From positions 1 through 64,000 of the forward strand of contig NZ_JACAWV010000016.1 of NCBI RefSeq assembly GCF_013390595.1: a stretch of DNA of 64,000 nucleotides. Direction: 5' to 3'. Both the position numbers and the translations under genes were made by a program. Of the stretch, positions 27,453-37,034 are shown one piece after another. This DNA comes from Rhizobium sp. RM. Its GTDB lineage: Bacteria; Pseudomonadota; Alphaproteobacteria; Rhizobiales; Rhizobiaceae. Each line of letters starts with the position of its first letter. Position 1 is the first letter of the stretch. The notes beneath the pieces were generated by a model, which did not search any database, had not been told where the DNA came from, and was given only the letters and a program-made list of their open reading frames with translations.

Positions 27453-27467
27453 TATTGCAATGCAATA
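27453..27467. promoter_or_regulatory. 15-bp palindrome, probable IclR operator
   Basis: TATTGCA-A-TGCAATA is perfectly symmetric and lies 28 bp upstream of the crotonase ATG, in the region where a regulator would block or assist that promoter. IclR-family sites are commonly 15-bp palindromes. Confidence 0.55.
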
Positions 27468-27495
27468 GTTATGAAATCGAAAAGAGGAGAGAACC

Positions 27496-28269
27496 ATGGA
27501 TCGCTTCATCCTGACGGCACGGCACGGCGAGGTCGGCGTCATTACTCTAAACCGCCCGCAGATTCTGAACGCCTGGCACAGCGCGATGCGAAAGCAACTC
27601 GTTGAGGCGTTCGAGGCGTTCGAGAAGGATGAGGCTATTCGCGCCATCATTCTCACCGGCGCAGGCGACCGGGCGTTCAGCGCCGGTCAGGACCTGAACG
27701 AGACGAAAACCTTCGATGCCGAGCGTGGCAAGGAATGGGTGGGGGAGTGGGAGCGCCTCTATGAGGCCATGCGGTCGTTGTCCAAGCCCTTGATTGCAGC
27801 GTTGAACGGCGTGGCTGCCGGTTCGGCTTTCCAGGTTGCTCTTCTTTGCGACTTCCGCATTGGTCACCCGGGCGTTCGCATGGGCCAGCCGGAAATCAAC
27901 TCCGGTATCGCCAGCACCACGGGTCCATGGATCATGCGCGAGATCATTGGCCTCGCCCGCACCATCGACCTTACGCTGAGTGGACGCCTGATGGAATCGG
28001 ACGAGTGCCATTCGATCGGCATCATCAACCGTATCGTACCGCAGGACCGTGTCATGGACGAAGCTCTGACACTTGCCCGCGAACTGGCTGCGAAACCGCC
28101 CGTCGCCATGCGTCTCGACAAACAGCGCTTCAGAGAAATGACCGAGGCGGGTTTCCGCGATTGCCTCGAGGCAGGCGTCCGCATCCAGCGGGAGGCTTAT
28201 GCGTCCGGTGAACCGGCGCGGATGATGGAGCTGTTCCTTTCCGAAAGGGCTGCCCGAAAGGCTGGCTGA
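27496..28269 (+). CDS. Enoyl-CoA hydratase/isomerase family protein
   Basis: This 257-residue crotonase-fold protein carries the oxyanion-hole segments AFSAGQDLNE and ALNGVAAGSAFQVALLCDFRIG and a Glu in MGQPEINSGI at the usual catalytic position. Family members hydrate, isomerise or hydrolyse acyl-CoA thioesters. It is the first gene of an operon with an ABC importer and an acyl-CoA ligase, so it probably acts on the CoA ester of the imported compound. The start at ATG 27496 has GAGGAGAG upstream. Confidence 0.88.
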   Translation: MDRFILTARHGEVGVITLNRPQILNAWHSAMRKQLVEAFEAFEKDEAIRAIILTGAGDRAFSAGQDLNETKTFDAERGKEWVGEWERLYEAMRSLSKPLIAALNGVAAGSAFQVALLCDFRIGHPGVRMGQPEINSGIASTTGPWIMREIIGLARTIDLTLSGRLMESDECHSIGIINRIVPQDRVMDEALTLARELAAKPPVAMRLDKQRFREMTEAGFRDCLEAGVRIQREAYASGEPARMMELFLSERAARKAG

Positions 28270-28330
28270 CAGGGCGGTCAGGCCGTCTCGGGAGGCGGCG
28301 CAACACATCACAAACCAGAGGGAAAAAACA

Positions 28331-29407
28331 ATGACAAACGATAGACGTGTAATGATTGATCGCCGCAAACTCCTGAAAATCGGAGGCGGCCTCGGTGTGG
28401 CGCTGGCCGCTCCCACCATCCTGACGAGAACGGCATGGGCAAACGAGCAATTGACCGTTGCCGACCCCGGCGGTCCTTACAGCCCGGGTTACCGCAAGGC
28501 GTTTTATGATCCATTCGAAAAGGCAACAGGTATCAAGGTCATCAACGTTGCCCGCGATGCCGAGCCAACCGCACAGTTTCGAGCCATGGTCGAGACCAAG
28601 TCCTATAGCTGGGACGTGTGTACGCTGACGCTTTCGGCGCGTGACATTCTTGAAAAACGCGATTTGCTCGAACCGATCAATCTGACAGACGCGGACGCGC
28701 CCGGTCTGATGCCGGATGCCCTGACGCCCGTTTGGCTCGGTATCGACGTCTATTCGACGATCATGGCCTATCGCACCGACAAATTCGACGCGGCAAAGGC
28801 ACCGACGACCTGGGCAGATTTCTGGAACGTCGAAAAATTTCCCGGCCGTCGCGCCCTGCGCAAAAACCCCATCGATACCCTGGAGCAAGCCTTGCTCGCC
28901 GATGGCGTGCCGCTCGACAAGCTTTATCCGCTCGATGTCGAGCGTGCCTATGCCAGCCTTGAGAAGATCAAACCGCATGTCGACGTGTGGTGGACTGGCG
29001 GCGCGCAGTCGAGCCAGCTTATCCAGAGTGGAGAGGTGGACATGATCGCGCTGTGGAATGCGCGCGCTCAAGCCGTGATCGATGGTGGAGCACCGGTCAA
29101 GATTGTCTGGAACCAAGGCCTCTTTTCGATTGAAGGCTGGGGAATTCCGAAGGGTTCACCACGTGCCGAGATTGCCCGGCAGTTTGTGAAGTTCTGCGCC
29201 GACCCGAAACAGCAGGCTCTCTTCACCGAGTTCCTTGCCTATGGCCCGACCAACCTGAAGGCCTATGAAAGCATTCCCGCGCAACGTGCCGAAACGCTGC
29301 CGACCTCGGACGCGAACCTCAAACTCATGACCATCGCACGCGAAGACTGGTGGAGCGCCAATCGGTCGGACATGGCCGAGCGGTTCAACGCCTGGATTCT
29401 CGGGTAA
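28331..29407 (+). CDS. ABC transporter substrate-binding protein, polyamine/PotD-like, Tat-exported
   Basis: This 358-residue periplasmic binding protein begins with a twin-arginine-type leader (DRRKLLKIGGGLGVALAAPTIL, cleavage near AWA, about residue 37). The mature part resembles PotD/spermidine-putrescine and related extracellular solute-binding proteins (GLMPDALTPVWLGIDVYSTIMAYRT). It is followed by an ATPase and a fused permease of the same importer. The ligand is unknown; the flanking CoA ligase suggests a carboxylic acid rather than a simple polyamine. Confidence 0.86.
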   Translation: MTNDRRVMIDRRKLLKIGGGLGVALAAPTILTRTAWANEQLTVADPGGPYSPGYRKAFYDPFEKATGIKVINVARDAEPTAQFRAMVETKSYSWDVCTLTLSARDILEKRDLLEPINLTDADAPGLMPDALTPVWLGIDVYSTIMAYRTDKFDAAKAPTTWADFWNVEKFPGRRALRKNPIDTLEQALLADGVPLDKLYPLDVERAYASLEKIKPHVDVWWTGGAQSSQLIQSGEVDMIALWNARAQAVIDGGAPVKIVWNQGLFSIEGWGIPKGSPRAEIARQFVKFCADPKQQALFTEFLAYGPTNLKAYESIPAQRAETLPTSDANLKLMTIAREDWWSANRSDMAERFNAWILG

Positions 29408-29418
29408 GGAGGACGCCC

Positions 29419-30498
29419 ATGCTTGCGAAGCCCGATCAAGCCAGCCAGCCAAAGCTTCTCGTCGATGGACTGGCAAAAAACTACGGTAACGCCGTTGCGC
29501 TCAAACCCACGCATCTTGCGGTCGAACCGGGTGAGTTTCTGACGCTTCTCGGGCCTTCCGGCTCCGGCAAGACAACCCTGCTGCAGATGATCAGCGGATT
29601 GGTTACCCCCAATCAGGGGCGGCTTTTTATCGATGGCCGGGATGAAACCCAGACGCCGGTGCACAAACGCGACATCGGCCTGGTGTTTCAGCATTACGCT
29701 TTGTTCCCGCATCTGACGGTGGCTGAAAATATCGGCTTTCCGCTGAAGATGCGGGGGCTCAGCCGCGCCGATACGGCAAGGCAGGTGGCTGACGCGCTTT
29801 CGATGGTTCAGCTCGATCATCTGGCCAGCCGTTTTCCGCGTGAACTCTCCGGCGGCCAACAACAGCGCGTCGCCCTGGCGCGCTGCTTTGTTTACAAGCC
29901 AGCCATCATTTTGATGGATGAACCGCTCGGCGCTCTCGACAAGAAACTGCGTGAGCACATGCAGTTCGAAATCAAGGATCTGCACCGCAAGACCGGTGCG
30001 ACAATCATATACGTCACGCATGACCAGGAAGAGGCGCTGGCCATGTCAGATCGCATCTGCCTGATGAATCATGCCCGCGTCGAGCAGATCGGCCCGCCCC
30101 ATGAAATCTACGCCCGGCCGCAGACGGCCTTTGCAGCAGATTTCATCGGTATTTCCAATATCTTCCGTGGCCGCATCGAGCGCGGTGCCAATGGTGCGGT
30201 TCATCTCGCAACACGAAACAGACGTCTGCTGATCGACGGGAAAAACCTCTCGAACGACGTTGAAATGGCACTGGTCGTGCGGCCCGAACATCTGGAACTT
30301 GGTGGCGAAAGCGAAAATGCCATCAAGGGGCAGGTGGCGGAGATCGTTTATGCCGGATCGGAAACAAGGCTTCTGGTTGACGCCGAGACGGATGAGCGTG
30401 TGACCGTGCGGCTTCTGCCGGGCAAACCGCTGCCGAAACTCGGCGAGAACATCACGCTGAGCTGGAAGCCGGAAGCAGCCGTACTGGTGACGCCATGA
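29419..30498 (+). CDS. ABC transporter ATP-binding protein (PotA/FbpC-like)
   Basis: This 359-residue ATPase has Walker A GPSGSGKTTLLQ, signature [14 protein letters not shown], Walker B IILMDEPLGALD and an H-loop THDQEEAL, followed by a TOBE-type C-terminal regulatory domain (about 280-359). Length and order match PotA/FbpC importer ATPases. The ATG at 29419 follows GGAGGACGCCC. It overlaps the permease gene by 4 bp and energises import of the ligand caught by the upstream binding protein. Confidence 0.92.
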   Translation: MLAKPDQASQPKLLVDGLAKNYGNAVALKPTHLAVEPGEFLTLLGPSGSGKTTLLQMISGLVTPNQGRLFIDGRDETQTPVHKRDIGLVFQHYALFPHLTVAENIGFPLKMRGLSRADTARQVADALSMVQLDHLASRFPRELSGGQQQRVALARCFVYKPAIILMDEPLGALDKKLREHMQFEIKDLHRKTGATIIYVTHDQEEALAMSDRICLMNHARVEQIGPPHEIYARPQTAFAADFIGISNIFRGRIERGANGAVHLATRNRRLLIDGKNLSNDVEMALVVRPEHLELGGESENAIKGQVAEIVYAGSETRLLVDAETDERVTVRLLPGKPLPKLGENITLSWKPEAAVLVTP

Positions 30499-32264
30499 CC
30501 GCTGTCGTTTCACAACCACTGTCCGCGCCGTCCCGCCGCTTCCGTTTCGGGCCGCTCTGGCTGGCCGCACCGGGGCTTGCCTTCCTCGTCATCTTCTTTC
30601 TGGTGCCTGTCGCGCGGTTGATGGGGCTCAGTCTCGAAAATGCCGATACCGGTGCTGTGACGATGATGCATTATTCGCGCATTTTCGACACGGACGTTTA
30701 TTTCCGTGTGCTGCTGATCACCTTTCGTATCGCTGCGCTGACGACGCTGTTTTCGCTGCTTCTCGGTTATCCGCTGGCTTACTGGCTTGCACGCCTTCCA
30801 GATTATCGCCGCGGCACGATGATCCTGCTTGTCATGGTGCCGTTCTGGACGAGCTATCTCGTCAAGAGCTTCGCCTGGGTGATCGTTCTTGGACGCACCG
30901 GCGTCGTCAACCAGATTGGTCTGAAACTTGGCCTTCTCAGCCAGCCGCTCGAACTGTTGCACAATGAGTTCGGCGTGATGGTCGGCATGGTCCATGCGAT
31001 GACGCCGCTTGCCGTTTTGACCATGCTGCCGGTGATGACGGGGATCGATCGCCGGCTCACACAGGCGTCGGGAACGCTGGGCGCGACACCGGCAAAAGGC
31101 TTCTGGCTCGTCTACTTCCCATTGTCGTTGCCCGGTGCCGCCGCAGCCGGCCTGTTGACCTTCATATCCTCGCTCGGCTTCTTCATCGTGCCCGCTTTGC
31201 TGGGTGGTCGACAGCAGACCATGCTGGCGCAACTTATCATCGTGCAGGTGCAGGAAATCCTGAACTGGGCCTTTGCCGGTGCCCTGGCCGCGCTGATGCT
31301 GGCTGCAGCACTCCTCACATGCTGGTTGTATGATCGGGTCTTCGGCCTCTCCAGCCTGTCCGGTGAACCTTCGGATAACAAGACCGGAAACAAGGGTGTG
31401 CTGCGCGGTTTTGGCCTGGCGGTTCTGGATGTGCTGGCACGGGCCTGCAGCACCTTCAGCACCAGCGTCACAAGGGTTTTGGGAGAGGCCATCTCCTCTC
31501 GCATGCTGGGCTTCTATTGCGCGCTGATGTTTGCCTTCCTGATGTTGCCGACGCTTGTCGTGCTGCCGATCGGTTTTACCAGCTCGCAGTTTCTGGAGTT
31601 CCCGCCGCCGGGATACGGCCTCGACTGGTTCCGCGCCTATTTCTCATCGGATCTGTGGGTCTCTGCCACGGTGCGCTCTTTCGGCGTGGCCTTTGCCACG
31701 GCCGTGGCGGCGACCGCGATCGGCGGCTTTGCCGCGCTGGCGCTTGCCCGCTCCAACTCGCGGTGGCGCGGTCTGATCTTTGCCTTCTTTCTCGCGCCGA
31801 TGATCGTACCGCGCATCGTTATCGCTGTGGGCCTCTTTTATCTGTTTGCGCAAATGGGGTTGGTCGCGACAGACCTCGGTCTGGTGATAGGCCACACCGT
31901 GCTGGCGCTACCTTTTGCTTTTGTCGCGATTGCCGCCGTGCTGAAAAGTTACGACTGGCGCCTCGATCAGGCCGCCGCCACACTGGGTGCGAACAAGTTC
32001 CAGGCATTACGCTTCGTCACGGTGCCACTCATAAAGAGCGGCCTGACGGCGGCCTTCCTGTTCGCCTTCATCACATCTTTCGATGAACTGACGGTTGCGA
32101 TCTTCGTCAGTGGCGGCGTCAAAACCACCCTGCCCAAGCAGATGTGGGATGACATGATCCTTCAGCTCAACCCGACATTGGCTGCGGTCTCCGTTGTCGT
32201 CTTCATCGTCGTGACGACACTTCTCCTGGCGGCGGAACGTCTCCGTCGTTCTTCCCAAGCATAA
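30495..32264 (+). CDS. Fused ABC permease (two transmembrane subunits in one chain)
   Basis: This 589-residue protein contains two complete binding-protein-dependent permease domains in tandem. The first spans about residues 20-290 and the second about 330-585, each with about six hydrophobic segments and an EAA-type loop (QASGTLGATPAKGFWLVYFPLSLPG and QAAATLGANKFQALRFVTVPL). In PotBC-type importers these are normally separate proteins; fusions are known in Fbp-type iron importers. Start overlaps the ATPase gene. It forms the channel of the operon's importer. Confidence 0.88.
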   Translation: MTAVVSQPLSAPSRRFRFGPLWLAAPGLAFLVIFFLVPVARLMGLSLENADTGAVTMMHYSRIFDTDVYFRVLLITFRIAALTTLFSLLLGYPLAYWLARLPDYRRGTMILLVMVPFWTSYLVKSFAWVIVLGRTGVVNQIGLKLGLLSQPLELLHNEFGVMVGMVHAMTPLAVLTMLPVMTGIDRRLTQASGTLGATPAKGFWLVYFPLSLPGAAAAGLLTFISSLGFFIVPALLGGRQQTMLAQLIIVQVQEILNWAFAGALAALMLAAALLTCWLYDRVFGLSSLSGEPSDNKTGNKGVLRGFGLAVLDVLARACSTFSTSVTRVLGEAISSRMLGFYCALMFAFLMLPTLVVLPIGFTSSQFLEFPPPGYGLDWFRAYFSSDLWVSATVRSFGVAFATAVAATAIGGFAALALARSNSRWRGLIFAFFLAPMIVPRIVIAVGLFYLFAQMGLVATDLGLVIGHTVLALPFAFVAIAAVLKSYDWRLDQAAATLGANKFQALRFVTVPLIKSGLTAAFLFAFITSFDELTVAIFVSGGVKTTLPKQMWDDMILQLNPTLAAVSVVVFIVVTTLLLAAERLRRSSQA

Positions 32265-32278
32265 ACAGAGTTCTTTCC

Positions 32279-33820
32279 ATGACCGTTACGATCAAAGACT
32301 TCCTTGGAAGCTTCAAGACAAAGGCCGACAGGGTTCCTGACCAGGTGTTTGCCCGGTTCAACGGCGAGCCGATCACCTTTGGCCTGCTCGATAGCATGTC
32401 GGACAGCTTCGCTGCAGAATTGCGCCGACGCGGATTGCAACATGGCGATCGCGTCGCTGTCATGATGCGCAATTCCCGGTTTTCACTTGCGGTCCTCTTC
32501 GGGCTTGCCAAAGCCGGTGTTGTCTGGGTGCCGGTCAATGCCCAGCTTCGTGGCGACGGCCTGAAATACATTCTGGAGCATTGTGAGCCGGGTACTTTCG
32601 TTTGCGACGCGGACCTGCTGGATACCGTCAATGAGAGTGGGGTGACGATCGATGCCTCAAACATCATTGTAGCCGGTGGTGAAGAGCCATCCCCTGCGCT
32701 TGAGACTATCCTGGCAGCACAGGCGCGTTTTGACGAACCAACACCTCAAGCCAGCGATCTTTTTGCAATCATGTATACCTCAGGTACGACCGGGCGTCCC
32801 AAGGGGGTGATGGTCACGCACGGCATGATCCGTCTGGCGGGCGAGGCGGTGCGGACACTGTCGCTGGCGAAGGCCGGCGATGTGTTCTTCGTCTGGGAGC
32901 CGCTATATCATATAGGCGGAGCGCAACTCATCGTGCTGCCAGTCATCGACGATATCCAGCTTGCCATGGTCGATCGTTTCTCGGCCAGCCGCTTCTGGGA
33001 TCAGGTGCGGACCTATGGCGCGACCCACATACATTATCTGGGCGGTATCCCGCAGATCCTGCTCAAACAGCCGGAGACCGTGTCGGACAGGAAACATCCG
33101 GTTCGGATCGCCTGGGGTGGAGGTTGCCCAAAGGATGTGTGGCCGCTTTTCAGCGAACGTTTTGGTGTCGAGATGCGCGAATGCTACGGCATGACCGAGG
33201 CATCGAGCATCACAACCTGCAATGACAATGGCGTTGTCGGTGCTGTCGGTCGGGCCATGCCGTGGTTTACTGTCGACATTCTGGGGGAGAACGGCCAGCC
33301 CGTTCCGGTTGGAGAAAAGGGAGAAATCGTCGTTCGTACATCTCTCGATGGCGCCTTGTTCAAGGGGTATCTGAACAATCAGGAAGCAACCGACAAGGCG
33401 CTGAAAAACGGCAGCCTCCATACCGGCGATTCAGGCTCCTTCGATGCGGACGGCAATCTCTGGTTCCACGGCCGTCTGACGGATAGCGTGCGGTGCAAGG
33501 GAGAGAACGTCTCTGCCTGGGAGGTGGAGCATGTTGCTTCCTCTCACCCTTCGGTCGAAGATTGCGCGATGATCGGCGTGAAAGCCGAAATCGGCGAACA
33601 GGACATTAAGCTCTTCGTCAAACCGAAGGCCGGCAGCGTCATCGTTCCGTCAGAGCTTTCCGTCTGGCTCGGTGAACGGCTGGCCACCTACCAGAACCCG
33701 CGTTACATCGCCGTTGTCGATGAGTTCGAACGGACGCCCAGTCAACGCATCATGAAGCACAGGCTGCCGTCAGGCATTGATACGTGCTGGGATCGCCTGT
33801 CACTACCCATGGCGTCCTGA
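32279..33820 (+). CDS. AMP-dependent acyl-CoA ligase
   Basis: This 513-residue member of the ANL superfamily activates a carboxylic acid with ATP and CoA. The P-loop YTSGTTGRPKG is at residues 166-176, followed by YGMTEASSIT (A5 motif), TGDSG and GRLTDSVRCKGENVSAWEVE; the C-terminal catalytic lysine is in the QRIMKHRL segment. Caring and CaiC-like ligases have this layout, but the substrate is not determinable by eye. It closes the crotonase-ABC operon 14 bp after the permease. The pair ligase plus crotonase suggests beta-oxidation-like processing of the imported acid. Confidence 0.88.
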   Translation: MTVTIKDFLGSFKTKADRVPDQVFARFNGEPITFGLLDSMSDSFAAELRRRGLQHGDRVAVMMRNSRFSLAVLFGLAKAGVVWVPVNAQLRGDGLKYILEHCEPGTFVCDADLLDTVNESGVTIDASNIIVAGGEEPSPALETILAAQARFDEPTPQASDLFAIMYTSGTTGRPKGVMVTHGMIRLAGEAVRTLSLAKAGDVFFVWEPLYHIGGAQLIVLPVIDDIQLAMVDRFSASRFWDQVRTYGATHIHYLGGIPQILLKQPETVSDRKHPVRIAWGGGCPKDVWPLFSERFGVEMRECYGMTEASSITTCNDNGVVGAVGRAMPWFTVDILGENGQPVPVGEKGEIVVRTSLDGALFKGYLNNQEATDKALKNGSLHTGDSGSFDADGNLWFHGRLTDSVRCKGENVSAWEVEHVASSHPSVEDCAMIGVKAEIGEQDIKLFVKPKAGSVIVPSELSVWLGERLATYQNPRYIAVVDEFERTPSQRIMKHRLPSGIDTCWDRLSLPMAS

Positions 33821-33868
33821 CCCTTCAGCGCCGCTTTATCGCCTCTAAAATCTGGCTTTGAAACAAAA

Positions 33869-33899
33869 CGGCCCGCGAAGAGATTGTCTTCGCGGGCCG
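33869..33899 (-). terminator. Strong bidirectional terminator between CoA ligase and acnB
   Basis: A 13-bp perfect stem, CGGCCCGCGAAGA with TCTTCGCGGGCCG, around a 5-nt loop. Leftward it is followed by TTTTGTTT, so it fits as the acnB terminator; rightward it may also end the CoA ligase operon. Confidence 0.85.
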
Positions 33900-33920
33900 C
33901 AATATTTTGAGATCGAAATC

Positions 33921-36710
33921 TTAGTAGTGAACCGAAAGGGAATCGATCGGTGTGGTCTTTGGCGGCGCGAACTTCGTCAGATCGATGCCGTCGACAGCCG
34001 AGCGATACTCTTCGATGCTCGGGGTACGACCGAGAATTGCCGACAGCACCACGACCGGGGTCGAGGCCAGCAGCGATTCACCCTTCTTTTCGGCGGTATC
34101 TTCCACAACACGTCCCTGGAAGAGACGGGTCGACGTTGCCAGAACGGTATCGCCCTTTTCAGCCTTTTCCTGGTTGCCCATGCAGAGATTGCAGCCCGGA
34201 CGCTCAAGATAAAGGATGTTCTCGTATTCCGTACGGTTGGACGTCTTCGGCTTCAGGTCATCGAATTCAAAGCCGGAGTACTTCTGCAGGATTTCCCAGT
34301 CCCCTTCAGCCTTCAACTCATCGATGATGTTGTAGGTCGGCGCTGCAACGACGAGCGGTGCCTTGAACTCGACCTTGCCTTCGGCCTTTTCGATGTTCTT
34401 CAGCATCTGCGCGACGATCTTCATGTCGCCCTTGTGCACCATGCACGAACCAACGAAGCCGAGGTCCACCTTCTTGGTGCCACCGTAATAGGACACCGGG
34501 CGGATCGTATCGTGGGTGTAGCGACGCGACACATCGACGTTGTTGACATCAGGGTCGGCGATCATCGGCTCGTCAATCACGTCGAGATCGACGACGACTT
34601 CGGCGAAATATTTCGCATTGGCATCCGGCGTCAGCGCGGGCTTTTCACCCGAACGGATCTCGGCAATGCGCTGGTCAGCCTTGTCGATCAGGCCCTGCAG
34701 GGTCTTGCCGGCATTGTCCATGCCCTTGTCGATCATGATCTGGATGCGCGACTTGGCGATTTCCAGCGACTCGATCAGGGTTTCGTCCTGCGAGATGCAG
34801 ATCGATGCCTTGGCCTTCATTTCGGCCGTCCAGTCGGTGAAGGTAAAGGCCTGGTCAGCGAGAAGCGTGCCGATGTGCACTTCGATGATACGGCCCTGAA
34901 ACACGTTGTCGCCGTGCTGCTTGAGCATCTGCGCCTGGGTTGCGTGAACCACATCGCGGAAGTCCATGTACGGCTGCATCGTGCCCTTGAAGGTCACCTT
35001 GACCGACTGCGGGATCGGCATGGTTGCTTCGCCGGTGGCGAGCGCCAGTGCGACGGTGCCGGAGTCTGCACCGAAGGCGACGCCCTTGGACATGCGGGTA
35101 TGGCTGTCGCCGCCGATGATGATTGCCCAGTCATCCACGGTGATGTCGTTCAGCACCTTGTGGATCACGTCCGTCATCGAATGATAGACGCCCTTCGGGT
35201 CGCGCGCGGTGATCACGCCGAAGTTGTTCATGAAGGACATGAGCTTTGGAATGTTGGCCTGTGCCTTCTTGTCCCAGACCGATGCCGTATGGCAACCGGA
35301 CTGATAGGCACCATCCACGAGTGGCGAAATGACGGTCGCCGCCATGGCCTCGAGTTCCTGCGCGGTCATCAGACCGGTCGTGTCCTGCGAGCCAACGATG
35401 TTGACCTTGACGCGAACGTCGGAACCGGCGTGCAGAACCTTGCCCGGCGTAACGCCGACGGCGTTGCGGTTGAAGATCTTTTCAACTGCGGTCAGGCCCT
35501 GGCCTTCGATCGCGATTTCCTTGTTCGGAGCGAAGACAGGCGTCGCTTCGATGCCAAGAGTTTGCGCGGCAAATGTCTGGAGCTTCTTGCCGAAGACGAT
35601 GGCGTAGGAGCTGCCGGCCTTCATGAATTCCATTTTCTGCGGCGTGAAAGCAGCGGCAACATCGACCAGCTCATTGCCGGTCTCGTCGCGAAGCTTCTTG
35701 TTCTTCGCGTCGATCTTCAGGACAGTGCCGGTCTCGACCGAGAATTTCTGCTCAAGGATCGGGTTGCCGTCATTGTTGAGGATCGGCTTGCCGTCTTCAC
35801 CGGTCTTCTTGACCCAGTTCTTCAGGTTGATGCCGATACCGCCCGTCACGTCGACGGTGGTCGCGAAGATCGGCGAAATGCCGTTGGTGCCTGCGACGAC
35901 AGGGGCAAAGTTGACGAAAGGAACGTAGGGGCTGGCCTGCTTGCCGGTCCACAGCGCCACGTTGTTGACGCCCGACATTCGCGACGAACCAACGCCCATC
36001 GTGCCTTTTTCGGCGATCATCATCACGCGCTTGTCCGGATGCTGCTTCTGCAGCGCGACGATTTCCGCCTGCGCTTCCGGCGTGATCATACACTGGCCGT
36101 GGAGCTGGCGGTCCGAACGCGAATGCGCCTGGTTGCCGGGGGAGAGAAGGTCGGTGGAGATATCGCCTTCTGCAGCGATGAAGGTAACGACCTTGATCTC
36201 GTCTTCGACATCGGGAAGCTTGGTGAAGAACTCGGCCTTGGCGTAGCTTTCCAGAACGTCCGTCGCAATGGCATTGCCAGCCTTGAAGGCATCACGCAGG
36301 CGGAACATGTCGGCGTCATACAGGAAGACCTGGGTCTTCAGTACGTCACCAGCCTGCTTGGCAATCGCAGCGTCGTTGCCGAGCGCGATGTCGAGCAGGA
36401 CTTCGACCGAAGGGCCACCCTTCATGTGCGACAGAAGTTCCAGCGCAAATGTCGGCGTGATTTCGGGAACAACCGTCTCGCCGAGAATGATTTCTTTCAG
36501 GAACGCTGCCTTGACGCCAGCCGCACTCGTGGTGCCGGGCAGGGTGTTGTAAATGAAGAACTTGAGAGCATCGGACCGGTGCTCGCTGCCGGCGTCCTTG
36601 ATCAGCGTAATGATTTCGCTGGTGAGCGCGCCGTCATCAATCGGCTTGGGAGCAAGCCCTTGCGTTTCTCTGCTTTTGATTTCAGCCAGGTAGTCCAGGT
36701 AAAGGTTCAT
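33921..36710 (-). CDS. acnB: Aconitate hydratase B (2-methylisocitrate dehydratase)
   Basis: This 929-residue protein is full-length AcnB, which interconverts citrate and isocitrate via cis-aconitate and can act in the methylcitrate cycle. The N-terminal HEAT-like domain specific to AcnB is present, followed by the swivel domain and the catalytic domains. The 4Fe-4S ligands are recognisable as the Cys of GSCMVHKGD and the CxxC pair in RPGCNLCMGNQEKA near the C-terminus. An iron-sulfur enzyme of this size next to Irr-controlled genes is a natural iron consumer, but I saw no Irr box in its own upstream region. It is a single-gene transcript with its own terminator. Confidence 0.96.
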   Translation of the reverse strand: MNLYLDYLAEIKSRETQGLAPKPIDDGALTSEIITLIKDAGSEHRSDALKFFIYNTLPGTTSAAGVKAAFLKEIILGETVVPEITPTFALELLSHMKGGPSVEVLLDIALGNDAAIAKQAGDVLKTQVFLYDADMFRLRDAFKAGNAIATDVLESYAKAEFFTKLPDVEDEIKVVTFIAAEGDISTDLLSPGNQAHSRSDRQLHGQCMITPEAQAEIVALQKQHPDKRVMMIAEKGTMGVGSSRMSGVNNVALWTGKQASPYVPFVNFAPVVAGTNGISPIFATTVDVTGGIGINLKNWVKKTGEDGKPILNNDGNPILEQKFSVETGTVLKIDAKNKKLRDETGNELVDVAAAFTPQKMEFMKAGSSYAIVFGKKLQTFAAQTLGIEATPVFAPNKEIAIEGQGLTAVEKIFNRNAVGVTPGKVLHAGSDVRVKVNIVGSQDTTGLMTAQELEAMAATVISPLVDGAYQSGCHTASVWDKKAQANIPKLMSFMNNFGVITARDPKGVYHSMTDVIHKVLNDITVDDWAIIIGGDSHTRMSKGVAFGADSGTVALALATGEATMPIPQSVKVTFKGTMQPYMDFRDVVHATQAQMLKQHGDNVFQGRIIEVHIGTLLADQAFTFTDWTAEMKAKASICISQDETLIESLEIAKSRIQIMIDKGMDNAGKTLQGLIDKADQRIAEIRSGEKPALTPDANAKYFAEVVVDLDVIDEPMIADPDVNNVDVSRRYTHDTIRPVSYYGGTKKVDLGFVGSCMVHKGDMKIVAQMLKNIEKAEGKVEFKAPLVVAAPTYNIIDELKAEGDWEILQKYSGFEFDDLKPKTSNRTEYENILYLERPGCNLCMGNQEKAEKGDTVLATSTRLFQGRVVEDTAEKKGESLLASTPVVVLSAILGRTPSIEEYRSAVDGIDLTKFAPPKTTPIDSLSVHY

Positions 36711-37034
36711 CGCAATCCCAACTTCATGATGTATATGGCGTCGAAATGCGGCGCCATCAAACCGTTTTGTTCATCGGCTCGGGTTCCTATGGGTCTCGAA
36801 TACGTCACCCAAGGCCGACTGACAAGATGTCGCACTTCAGTAAAAAAGTAGTGCTTTTCATTCAACATTCAACGGTTGAAAACAGCCGGTGGTCCGCCCG
36901 CACCATTGGAACGATTGAATCGGTCGATTTTTCTCGTTCGACCCTCAAAATCTCACAAATCATGGTGTGTTGGTGGCTGATTTCGGCCGCATCGGCCTCT
37001 GGCTTACAAGGCAGACGAGCGCGAATTTTCCGAT
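36711..37034. other. Gap upstream of acnB
   Basis: These 324 bp contain no convincing gene. They should include the acnB promoter (leftward), but I saw no clear promoter, operator or repeat. Confidence 0.4.

Noticed and set aside
33858..36851. Very long open frame on the + strand (997 codons) opposite acnB
   Set aside because: It mirrors the full-length AcnB gene on the other strand and has a His/Arg/Asp-rich composition with no family motif; it is an antisense shadow of a GC-rich gene.
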